Shown one piece after another: positions 1-7,360 of a DNA stretch of 8,261 bases. The notes below the pieces were generated by a model that was not told the DNA's origin, did no database searches, and saw only the letters and a program-made list of their open reading frames with translations. This stretch comes from Bacteroidota bacterium (GTDB taxonomy: Bacteria > Bacteroidota > Bacteroidia > Bacteroidales > Prolixibacteraceae). The DNA lies in the NCBI GenBank assembly GCA_023412195.1, contig JAEYNZ010000170.1:1-8261 (forward strand), in the 5' to 3' direction. Made by a program: the position numbers and the translations under genes. How positions within the stretch are numbered: position 1 is the stretch's first letter; each line of letters begins with the position of its first letter.

Positions 1-62
1 CGTGAAACCCGATCATTTTTTATAAATTAGCCGGCAGACATTAAAGTAATCAAATTAAAAAA

Positions 63-650
63 ATGGACCGTTCAGACGAAAAAGGATATTGGGAATTTAT
101 CCTGGATAAATTCAGGGCAGGGGATCGGCGGGCATTTGAACTCATTTATACGGAATATGTGGATGCCTTATATTCATATGGAAACAGGATCACCAACCAT
201 CACGCACTTGTTGAAGATGCCATACAGGACGCTTTTCTGGCCATTTATAACCACGGAGGCAGCATAAGAAAACCTGAGTCCATTGAGTTTTACCTGTACA
301 AAACCCTCCGGCGCATTATCACCAGGAAGCTGAAGGAAAAATACCGGTTTACACATCCCGGGCAGTTTGCCGAACAGTTCGATTTGAAATTTCCCCTTGA
401 GGAGTCTGCAGCAGAAGAAATGGAGGGACACCTGGTGCTTCTGCAAAAAGAGTTGGGTGCGCTTGATTCAAAAAAAAGGGAACTGTTGTTCTTGAAGTTC
501 AACAGCGGGTTAACCTACAATGAAATAGGTATCATCCTTGAATGTAAGCCCGATACGGTTAAAAAGCAGGTTTTAAGGATTCTCAGCATGTTGAACGGGA
601 AAATTAAAAAGTCTGCAATCGGCCTATTTGTTTTGTTTAATAAAGCATGA
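63..650 (+). CDS. ECF-family RNA polymerase sigma factor (FecI-like)
   Basis: A 195-residue protein with the two-domain plan of an extracytoplasmic-function sigma factor. Residues about 25-95 match sigma region 2: 'FELIYTEYVDALYSYG', then 'VEDAIQDAFLAIY', then the basic stretch 'LYKTLRRIITRKLK', which would contact the -10 element and core polymerase. A variable acidic linker follows (about 100-125). Residues about 128-178 match region 4.2, with the helix-turn-helix 'LTYNEIGIILECKPDTVKKQ' that would read the -35 element. The protein ends in a short hydrophobic tail ('SAIGLFVLFNKA'), which I recall as common in Bacteroidota FecI-like sigmas. The ATG at 63 sits behind an A-rich leader (AAATTAAAAAA), as is usual in this phylum; there is no Shine-Dalgarno. 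The FecR-like gene 110 bases downstream is the expected anti-sigma partner, and the SusC with an STN domain beyond it is the expected target and sensor. The family call is firm; the regulon is inferred. Confidence 0.95.
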   Translation: MDRSDEKGYWEFILDKFRAGDRRAFELIYTEYVDALYSYGNRITNHHALVEDAIQDAFLAIYNHGGSIRKPESIEFYLYKTLRRIITRKLKEKYRFTHPGQFAEQFDLKFPLEESAAEEMEGHLVLLQKELGALDSKKRELLFLKFNSGLTYNEIGIILECKPDTVKKQVLRILSMLNGKIKKSAIGLFVLFNKA

Positions 651-760
651 CTTTTTAGCTACATCCCTTTTATATTCCCCAAACATGTTTTACAACATAT
701 AAAACGGTTGTCCCCATTTCAGCCCTGCCTCCTCTTATGTGTGTATATTGAATTAATAAA

Positions 761-1951
761 ATGAACGACTATAACCGTCTTTTTGAAAATCCATTATTTT
801 TTAAATGGATTTTTTATTCTTCCCCGGAAATTGATGCCTACTGGAATCATTACCTTAAAAACAATGCGACATTAAAGGAGCAGATCGCGGAATTAAAAAC
901 GCAGATAGAACTTCATCTGAAATACGATGATAAAAAGCTTTCAGATGCGGAGAAGAAGGCACTTGCCATGCGCATCGCACGCAAACTGGATCAGACAGAC
1001 GAGAGGAGGATTCGTAGCAGGATCATCCGCAGTGTCATGCGGTATGCTGCCATAGCTTTCATGTTTTTGTTCATAGGAGGTAGTTTGGTTTACCTGTACA
1101 TGGAGCGCAGGCAGCCGCAGATCATTATTGAAAATGCTGCGCTGCCTGCCCAGGTACAGGAGCCTGTGCTGTTTTTGGGCGACAGGCGCCAGGTGCCTGT
1201 CAACCAGGGTGAATCTCATCTGGAGTATTCACCGGGCGGGGATATTACGCTGAACGGAGAACAGACCATCATGAATGATAGCCCACAGGCTGTTCCCGAG
1301 ATGAATACCCTTGTGATCCCTTACGGCAGCCGTTCAACCATTACCCTTTCCGACGGGACGAAGGTATGGCTGAATGCAGGCAGCCGGTTGATATATCCTT
1401 CCAGGTTTGTGGATAAAACCCGGGAAGTTTTCCTGATCGGGGAAGCTTATTTTGATGTCAGCAGGAATGAAAGGCAGCCGTTCGTGGTAAAGACAACCGA
1501 TATGCAGCTGGAAGTACTGGGAACGAAGTTCAATGTGGTAGCTTATCCTGAAGATTTTGCGGTGCAGGCCATACTTGCAGAAGGAAGCATTGAAATAAAA
1601 AGTGCAGGGGCTGGCAGGAAGGATAAGGGAACCATGCTTGAACCGGGATACCTGGCTTACTTCAATAAGAAAACAATGGAGATCAGGACCCAGCGGGTCA
1701 ATACGGATGAATATATTCTTTGGACCGAAGGATTGTTCAGCTTTACCAACACCGATTTCAACCGGATCACCAAGAAGCTTGAACGCTATTACAATATCCA
1801 GTTTCAGTTTGATGATCCATTTAAGGGGGGTATCCAGGTTTCGGGGAAACTGGATGTGACGAAAGACCGTGCTGAGGTTTTTAAGTACCTGGAGAAACTT
1901 ACAGGCTTGCAGGTTGTAGCTCTGAATGAACGGCATTACATTATAAAATAA
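761..1951 (+). CDS. FecR-family anti-sigma factor, single-pass inner-membrane protein
   Basis: A 396-residue protein with the standard Bacteroidota FecR layout. The cytoplasmic N-terminal part (about 1-92) contains 'SPEIDAYWNHYLKNN' and a charged helical segment that would hold the sigma factor. One membrane helix lies at about 94-114 ('YAAIAFMFLFIGGSLVYLYM') and is preceded by Arg-rich sequence, so the N-terminus should be inside. The periplasmic FecR domain spans about 182-280, with 'IPYGSRSTITLSDGTKVWLN', 'LIGEAYFDV' and 'VLGTKFNV' as clear family signatures. The C-terminal DUF4974-type domain (about 324-396) contains 'FTNTDFNRITKKLERYY' and 'VSGKLDV' and ends exactly at the protein end. 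The start ATG follows an A/T-rich leader (GAATTAATAAA). Established for the family: it binds its cognate sigma at the membrane and responds to a SusC/FecA-type receptor in the outer membrane. Its place directly after the sigma gene fits this. By hand count, bases 1141-1380 are 56% G+C, well above susD. Confidence 0.95.
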   Translation: MNDYNRLFENPLFFKWIFYSSPEIDAYWNHYLKNNATLKEQIAELKTQIELHLKYDDKKLSDAEKKALAMRIARKLDQTDERRIRSRIIRSVMRYAAIAFMFLFIGGSLVYLYMERRQPQIIIENAALPAQVQEPVLFLGDRRQVPVNQGESHLEYSPGGDITLNGEQTIMNDSPQAVPEMNTLVIPYGSRSTITLSDGTKVWLNAGSRLIYPSRFVDKTREVFLIGEAYFDVSRNERQPFVVKTTDMQLEVLGTKFNVVAYPEDFAVQAILAEGSIEIKSAGAGRKDKGTMLEPGYLAYFNKKTMEIRTQRVNTDEYILWTEGLFSFTNTDFNRITKKLERYYNIQFQFDDPFKGGIQVSGKLDVTKDRAEVFKYLEKLTGLQVVALNERHYIIK

Positions 1952-1952
1952 A

Positions 1953-1986
1953 AGACCCGGAAGGTGGTGGCACACCTGCCGGGTTT
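1953..1986. terminator. GC-rich hairpin, probable terminator after the sigma/anti-sigma pair
   Basis: Starting one base after the FecR stop codon, ACCCGG (1955-1960) pairs with CCGGGT (1979-1984). After one A/G mismatch, AGGTG (1962-1966) pairs with CACCT (1973-1977) around a six-base loop. A G-U wobble and an A-T pair extend the base of the stem. The run after the stem is only TTTGATGATAAAT, so it is not a textbook intrinsic terminator. It would still separate the regulatory transcript from susC, or slow read-through. The hairpin is directly visible; the termination role is inferred. Confidence 0.55.
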
Positions 1987-2035
1987 GATGATAAATACCA
2001 ATAAATATTAGTATTCATTCTAACTGTTCAAAATT

Positions 2036-5000
2036 ATGAAAATTATTTGTTTAACGGGTTTTCCTTCAGGGAAAACCAAAAAATGGAGGCGTATTATGCG
2101 TTTAACATTATTTTTGATTGTTGGCCTGCTTTTTTCGGCGAGTGCCAGCAGCTATTCGCAAAACACCCGTCTCGACATTAAGCTAAAGAACGGGACTGTT
2201 ACAGATCTGATGAAATACGTGGAAGACAACAGTGAATTTGTCTTTCTGTACAAGAATGAGGATGTGGACATGAAGAAGAAGCTTGATGTTGAGCTGGAAG
2301 ATGCCACCATCCAGGAGGTTCTTGAAACCGCATTCAGGAAGCAAAACCTTGAATGGGATGTATATGACAGGCAGATTGTGCTGAGAAAAGGTGCAGTGTC
2401 AGAGCGGCTACAACCTGCACAGCCGCAACGTACTGTTACAGGTACGGTAACTGATCAGAGCGGACAGCCGCTGCCGGGGGTGACTGTGCTTGTAAAAGGG
2501 ACAACAATAGGGACTGTAACGAATTTTGATGGGAATTTTAATTTATCCATCCCGGCTGATGCTGAGACATTGCAGTTTTCCTTTGTTGGTATGAGAACAC
2601 AGGAAGTAGAAATTTTTGGGAGAACGACCTTTACAGTTCCAATGGAAGAAGAGGCAATTGGAATTGAGGAAGTAGTAGCTGTAGGTTATGGTGTTCAAAA
2701 GAAAAAACTCGTTACCGGGGCAACCGTTCAGGTAAAAGGTGAAAATATTGAAAAACTTAATACCGTAAGTGTTGTAGGGGCGCTCCAAAGCCAAACGCCC
2801 GGGGTTTACATTACCCAAAGCTCAGGACAGGTAGGAGAAGGTCATAATATAAGCATCCGTGGTTTAGGTACAACCGGTAGTTCTACACCCCTGGTAGTTA
2901 TTGACGGAGTTGCTGGTGGGTCCCTGAATTCGCTCAATCCAAGTGACATTGAGTCGATCGATATATTGAAAGATGCGGCTTCTGCAGCTATATATGGGGC
3001 CAGGGCTGCAAATGGAGTAATTTTAGTTACTACTAAACAAGGTAAAGCAGGTCAGTTAAAATTAAGCTACGATGGATATTATGGTGTCCAGAATGCTATT
3101 ACCAATGGAGTAACTCCTTTAAATGCAGAGCAGTATATGGAAATTATAAATAAGGCTCTTCTGACGCAGGACAATTCCGGAAGTTTATTATATAACTGGG
3201 CGGAGGAGCTACCCGCACACATGTTGACTGCAATAAATAATGGTACATGGAAAGGTACTAACTGGCTGGAAGAAGGTATGAAAAAAGATGCACCGATTAC
3301 CAGTCATGCATTCAATTTAAGTGGTGGTTCTAATCAGTCGCGTTTTTCATTAGGTTTTTCTTACCTCATGCAGGAAGGAACAATTGGTTATCCAGCAACT
3401 CCTCATTATGACAGGTATACTATACGGCTGAATTCACAACATACCCTTTATCAGAAAAATGGACGTGATATCATACGGTTTGGAGAGAATATCGTCATGT
3501 CCAGGTACAGCAAATCGGGTGTAAATATAGGTGGCATGTACAGCAATAATGTTCGCAACCTGTTAAAAGCAAGTCCCTTGTTGCCGTTATATAATTCAGA
3601 AGGTGATTATTATGTCTATCCGGATATGGTAAAAGATGGTTGGAATTTTGATCAGGGTATGGTGAACCCGCTTGCCCAGCTTGATTACACAAGGGGAAAT
3701 CGGAATTCTATTACCAACAGAATGCAATCAAACGCTTTTCTTGAAATTCTTCCAGTGAAAGGTCTTATTTTGCGCAGCAGTGGCGGATATCATTACTATC
3801 AAAATTCGTATCGTTATTATGTTCCTGCATATGTTCTTTCTTCAAGAACCTCGAATGAAACGGATGACATTACACAGGGACAATCATGGAATACGAACTG
3901 GACATGGGAAAACACAATTAATTTAACTCAAACTTTCAATGATCACAGTTTTGACTTACTGGCAGGACAGTCTCTTGAAAAATGGGGAATTGGTGAAAGC
4001 GTCCATATCAAGAACTCTAACTCTTTATTCCCTGGTTCATATGACCATGCTTACATCAGCAATTCCCAAGGTTTAGACAACACAAATACCGATATTTCAG
4101 GAGAGCCCTTTGGAATAGGTTCATTGGCTTCTTTTTTCGGCAGGTTAAATTATAACTTCCGGGAAAAATATCTGCTTTCAGCAGTTATGCGATATGATGG
4201 TTCATCAAATTTCTCAAGAGGAAACCGCTGGGGATTTTTCCCTTCTTTTTCGGCAGGATGGGTCATTTCAGAGGAAGCTTTTATGGAGAGTTTTGAGTTT
4301 TTAAAACTTAGGGCAAGCTGGGGACAAAATGGGAATTGCAATATTGATAATTTTCAGTACCTGGCTACTATCGCCTTTAATACAAATGCATATTTTTTCG
4401 ATGATAAGAACAATCCGGTGACTGGAGCATATCCTGATATTTTGCCAAACAGGGATGTGACATGGGAAACTTCAGAACAACTAAATCTTGGATTCGATTC
4501 CCGTTTCTTTAATTCACATTTGGGGGTCAATTTCGACTGGTATAGCAAAAAGACTAAAGACTGGTTGGTGGTGGCTCCAACTCTGGCATCTTATGGAACC
4601 GGAGCACCATTCATAAATGGTGGCGATGTTGAGAACCGGGGGTTAGAACTTGCTCTTACTTGGGACGATAAAATTGGTAAAGATTTCAAATATAATATTT
4701 CTGCAAATTTCGCCCATAATACAAACAAGGTTTTGCGGCTTGCCAATGAAGAAGGAATCATCCATGGACCTGAATCAATTATTGGAGAAAATACAACTGA
4801 ATCATTCAGAGTGGAGGTTGGTTATCCCATGGGTTATTTCTGGGGTTATAAAACCAATGGGGTTTTTCAGAATCAGCAGGAAATTGATCAGTTTATTGCA
4901 GCAGGAGGTGTAACCAAACAGAACAATCCAAAACCAGGAGACCTGATTTTTCATGATACCGATGCAAGCGGCAGAATTGACGAGGATGATAAGACTATGA

Positions 5001-5509
5001 TTGGTAATCCACATCCGGATTATACAGGGAGTTTATCTTTAAATCTGGCATGGAAAGGATTTGATTTGTCGGTTACTGCTTATGGAGCATTCGGGCATCA
5101 GATACTTAAATCATACCGTTCTTTTTCCGATACCCCTAATGACAATTATACGACTGATGTTTACACCAAATATTGGACAGGGGAAGGTTCAACCAACAGG
5201 TATCCTTCTTTTTCATATGGTAAACATGAGAATTTTGTAGATATATCTGATATCTATATAGAAGATGCTGATTTTGTAAAACTATCAAATATCACCTTCG
5301 GATATAATATAGCAAATTCCTGGAAGAGGTTACCCTTTTCGGAACTCAGATTTTATGTAACTGCTCAAAACCTGTATACATTTTCAAACTATTCCGGTAT
5401 GGATCCTGAAGTAGGATATGGTGCCGGATACAACTGGGCTTCAGGAATTGATAATGGCTATTATCCCAGTTCCAAAACTTTTATGGCAGGTGTTAATATT
5501 AAGTTTTGA
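2036..5509 (+). CDS. SusC-like TonB-dependent outer-membrane transporter with STN signalling domain
   Basis: A 1157-residue SusC/RagA-type transporter. In order: a basic pre-sequence ('KKWRRIMR') and signal peptide (hydrophobic core about 23-38, probable cleavage near 'SYSQ', 39-42); an STN domain (about 46-117); a carboxypeptidase-D-regulatory-like beta-sandwich (about 132-206, 'VTGTVTDQSGQPLPGVTVLV'); a TonB-box-like 'EEVVAVGYG' (211-219); the plug domain (about 219-337, with 'PLVVIDGV' and 'GARAANGVILVTTK'); and a 22-strand-type beta-barrel to the end, closing with 'AGVNIKF' and its terminal Phe expected for barrel insertion. An EF-hand-like loop 'DTDASGRIDEDD' (974-985) lies in a region where SusC proteins often carry such a motif. 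The family imports oligosaccharides together with a SusD lid. The STN domain marks the subset that also signals to FecR/FecI, which fits the two genes upstream. The 2036 start keeps the KKWRRIMR pre-sequence common in relatives; an alternative ATG is at 2096. G+C falls after about 2520. Substrate is not readable from sequence. Confidence 0.96.
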   Translation: MKIICLTGFPSGKTKKWRRIMRLTLFLIVGLLFSASASSYSQNTRLDIKLKNGTVTDLMKYVEDNSEFVFLYKNEDVDMKKKLDVELEDATIQEVLETAFRKQNLEWDVYDRQIVLRKGAVSERLQPAQPQRTVTGTVTDQSGQPLPGVTVLVKGTTIGTVTNFDGNFNLSIPADAETLQFSFVGMRTQEVEIFGRTTFTVPMEEEAIGIEEVVAVGYGVQKKKLVTGATVQVKGENIEKLNTVSVVGALQSQTPGVYITQSSGQVGEGHNISIRGLGTTGSSTPLVVIDGVAGGSLNSLNPSDIESIDILKDAASAAIYGARAANGVILVTTKQGKAGQLKLSYDGYYGVQNAITNGVTPLNAEQYMEIINKALLTQDNSGSLLYNWAEELPAHMLTAINNGTWKGTNWLEEGMKKDAPITSHAFNLSGGSNQSRFSLGFSYLMQEGTIGYPATPHYDRYTIRLNSQHTLYQKNGRDIIRFGENIVMSRYSKSGVNIGGMYSNNVRNLLKASPLLPLYNSEGDYYVYPDMVKDGWNFDQGMVNPLAQLDYTRGNRNSITNRMQSNAFLEILPVKGLILRSSGGYHYYQNSYRYYVPAYVLSSRTSNETDDITQGQSWNTNWTWENTINLTQTFNDHSFDLLAGQSLEKWGIGESVHIKNSNSLFPGSYDHAYISNSQGLDNTNTDISGEPFGIGSLASFFGRLNYNFREKYLLSAVMRYDGSSNFSRGNRWGFFPSFSAGWVISEEAFMESFEFLKLRASWGQNGNCNIDNFQYLATIAFNTNAYFFDDKNNPVTGAYPDILPNRDVTWETSEQLNLGFDSRFFNSHLGVNFDWYSKKTKDWLVVAPTLASYGTGAPFINGGDVENRGLELALTWDDKIGKDFKYNISANFAHNTNKVLRLANEEGIIHGPESIIGENTTESFRVEVGYPMGYFWGYKTNGVFQNQQEIDQFIAAGGVTKQNNPKPGDLIFHDTDASGRIDEDDKTMIGNPHPDYTGSLSLNLAWKGFDLSVTAYGAFGHQILKSYRSFSDTPNDNYTTDVYTKYWTGEGSTNRYPSFSYGKHENFVDISDIYIEDADFVKLSNITFGYNIANSWKRLPFSELRFYVTAQNLYTFSNYSGMDPEVGYGAGYNWASGIDNGYYPSSKTFMAGVNIKF
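2085..2098 (+). promoter_or_regulatory. Shine-Dalgarno-like GGAGG before an internal ATG of susC
   Basis: GGAGG at 2085-2089 is followed after six bases by an in-frame ATG at 2096, which is codon 21 of the longer reading. The shorter product would begin 'MRLTLFLIVG' and still have a usable signal peptide. Because Bacteroidota rarely depend on such motifs, and relatives seem to keep the upstream basic residues, I regard the 2036 start as more likely. This site is recorded because it could decide the start. Confidence 0.25.
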
Positions 5510-5526
5510 ATTTTAAAAAATTAAAT

Positions 5527-7218
5527 ATGATGAAAAAGTTAGTTCTATATTCAATATTAATCCTGTTTATTACAGGATGTGAGAGTTTTCTGGATACAGA
5601 AAGTTACACCAAAAAAAACACATCAAATTTTCCATCTTCACAAGAGGATGCGGAGCAAATGATTACCGGAATTTATGCTTCAATGAATGAATTAATCAGA
5701 AATCCGGAACAACATCCGTTCTTTATTTATGAAATGGCAGGTGATGACAGATTTGGTGGGGGAAGCACGAGCAATTCGGGAGCCCAATCACTTGACCGGC
5801 TTCTGAATCCTACATTAAGTTTTCTGGAGGAACTTTGGCGGACCCGGTATGCAGGGATTTTCAGAGCCAATAATGCACTTGAAACAATTGATAATGTTGA
5901 AGAGTGGAATACAGCAGGTAAGCGTGAACAATTGCTTGCAGAAGCTCATTTTCTAAGAGCATTTTTTTATTTTGATTTGGTTCAGGTTTTTGGACAATTA
6001 CCTTTAATCCTGAATACTGAACCACAAAATATACCTAAGGCTTCTGCTGATGAAATTTATGCTCAAATTGGAGATGATCTGAAGAAGGCGATATCTTTAT
6101 TTCCTTCTGTTCCTTATCCTTCATACGGGACTGGGCATGCATCAAAATGGGCATCTCAAGCACTTCTTGCACGTGTTTTTTTATTTTATACAGGATTTTA
6201 CAATAAAAGTTCCCTTCCAACTTTAGAAGGATCTATTTCAAAACAAGAGGTAATTTCAGAAATTGAAGATTGTATAAACAACAGTGGTCATTCTTTAGTA
6301 AGCGATCAACGTAATATCTGGCCTTACACCAATCCTTATACAGGTCCGGATTATAGTTATGTTTCAGAAAATGGTTTATTATGGGAGGGTGACGGATGCA
6401 AAGAAACAATTTTTGCTTTAAAATTTTCAAATACAGGCGATGAAGGTTATTTCAACAGAATAGTTGAGTATTTTGGTATGAGATTATCCGGAGCCACTTG
6501 CTTTCCTTTTATACCTCAAGGTTACTCTAATGGTCCGGTGAATAGAACTTTATGGGAAGACTGGTCAAATGATCCGGATTTTGTTGGAGATTATCGTTTA
6601 AGAGGTTCCATATGCAGAGAAGCAGATGAAATTCCTAATTATGCCGGAGATAAAACCAAGGAGGTAGAGAAATGCGGATTATGGGCCAAGAAATATTTGG
6701 GAGTCGGTGCATATGAAAACGGTAAAATTATTACATCATTCGCTTATTTTTATGGTGGTGAAAACAATCGCCAGCGGGGTCTTACATCTGATCTGATTTT
6801 AATCCGTATGGCAGATGTTTTCCTCATGCATTCAGAACTTACAGAAACAGCCACTTATTTAAATAAGGTTCGTGAACGTGCAAAACTACCTTCTCATCCC
6901 GCTTATTCCTTGGAATTGCTTAAAAAGGAACGGCGTTATGAGCTATGCTTTGAGGCACTTCGATGGAACGACTTACGTCGCTGGGGAGACGTCCAGGAAA
7001 TTGTGAAGAATCAGGCAGGGGTAGCCATTACTAATCGTGGCGTTGCAGGCAATTATACATTTGGAAACTTCGACTTTATGCAAAGGTATGAAGCGACTGG
7101 TGGAGGTTTCTGGAAGATTCCGGAATCACAAATTACCCTTTCTGAAGGTGTTCTCGAACAAAATCCAGGCTGGAGTGAGAGTTATAATTTTATCAGTTTG
7201 CCTTACTATGCAAATTAA
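5527..7218 (+). CDS. SusD-like (SusD/RagB) outer-membrane glycan-binding lipoprotein
   Basis: A 563-residue protein from ATG 5527 (ATG 5530 is equally possible). It begins 'MMKKLVLYSILILFITGC', a lipoprotein signal peptide with Cys18 as the lipidated residue, followed by 'ESFLD', typical of SusD. The N-terminal SusD-like part contains the hallmark 'AEAHFLRAFFYFDL' (138-151) and 'FGQLPLI' (155-161). The C-terminal RagB/SusD part contains 'LIRMADVFLMHSEL' (about 425-438), 'RRYELCFEALRWNDLRRWG' (469-487) and 'FWKIPESQI' (528-536) with 'QNPGW' close to the end. These helices form the TPR-like scaffold. In the family this protein sits on SusC as a hinged lid and captures the glycan. It starts 17 bases after the susC stop, behind an A-rich leader, so the two are surely co-transcribed. 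Odd points: the gene is A/T-rich (about 35% G+C over 6061-6300), and it carries six cysteines besides the lipid one, which could allow disulfides. The bound glycan is unknown. Confidence 0.96.
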   Translation: MMKKLVLYSILILFITGCESFLDTESYTKKNTSNFPSSQEDAEQMITGIYASMNELIRNPEQHPFFIYEMAGDDRFGGGSTSNSGAQSLDRLLNPTLSFLEELWRTRYAGIFRANNALETIDNVEEWNTAGKREQLLAEAHFLRAFFYFDLVQVFGQLPLILNTEPQNIPKASADEIYAQIGDDLKKAISLFPSVPYPSYGTGHASKWASQALLARVFLFYTGFYNKSSLPTLEGSISKQEVISEIEDCINNSGHSLVSDQRNIWPYTNPYTGPDYSYVSENGLLWEGDGCKETIFALKFSNTGDEGYFNRIVEYFGMRLSGATCFPFIPQGYSNGPVNRTLWEDWSNDPDFVGDYRLRGSICREADEIPNYAGDKTKEVEKCGLWAKKYLGVGAYENGKIITSFAYFYGGENNRQRGLTSDLILIRMADVFLMHSELTETATYLNKVRERAKLPSHPAYSLELLKKERRYELCFEALRWNDLRRWGDVQEIVKNQAGVAITNRGVAGNYTFGNFDFMQRYEATGGGFWKIPESQITLSEGVLEQNPGWSESYNFISLPYYAN

Positions 7219-7261
7219 TGGTTATTTTGATTTGTTTATTAAGTGATAATGAAGTAGGGTG

Positions 7262-7286
7262 TCTGGTTTAGCATCTGGTATTAGCA
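7262..7286. repeat. Imperfect tandem direct repeat of 12-13 bases
   Basis: TCTGGTTTAGCA (7262-7273) is followed at once by TCTGGTATTAGCA (7274-7286); the copies differ by one inserted A. The repeat lies between the susD stop and the terminator. Two copies are too few to assign a role. It may be a slippage duplication or a paired binding site. Confidence 0.5.
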
Positions 7287-7298
7287 ATTTAATTACTG

Positions 7299-7345
7299 TA
7301 AGACTGCCTTTTAATGAACGGCAGTCTTATTCTTTATTTTTATTT
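7299..7345 (+). terminator. Intrinsic (Rho-independent) terminator after susD
   Basis: TAAGACTGCC (7299-7308) and GGCAGTCTTA (7320-7329) form a perfect ten-base-pair stem with an 11-base loop, followed by the T-rich run TTCTTTATTTTTATTT (7330-7345). This is a textbook intrinsic terminator for the susC-susD transcript. It ends only 15 bases before the esterase start codon, so the esterase must rely on read-through or on a promoter placed inside this short spacer. Confidence 0.85.
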
Positions 7346-7360
7346 AATATATATTTGAAA

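Noticed and set aside
681..698. Palindrome AAACATGTTT and an overlapping ATGTT/AACAT mini-hairpin between the sigma and FecR genes
   Set aside because: The stems are five base pairs, A/T-rich and lack a T-run; such palindromes are expected by chance in this spacer. An operator role cannot be supported.
1334..1975. A 213-codon open frame on the minus strand
   Set aside because: It lies wholly opposite the FecR domain coding region, shows no recognisable domain, and its codon pattern mirrors the + strand gene.
1984..2016. Possible housekeeping promoter TTTG (1984-1987) plus TAGTATTC (2009-2016) ahead of susC
   Set aside because: The -7 part misses two of six consensus positions, and the -33 part lies within the arm of the hairpin.
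5506..5526. TTG start for susD at 5506, overlapping the susC stop
   Set aside because: The added residues (NFKKLN) only lengthen the region before the lipoprotein signal peptide. ATG 5527 or 5530 gives a normal signal peptide with a typical A-rich leader.
7350..7357. Exact TAnnTTTG match (TATATTTG) before the esterase
   Set aside because: No TTG at the proper distance upstream, and the implied start of transcription would fall at or inside the start codon. In such A/T-rich sequence a chance match is likely, so I did not list it as a promoter.
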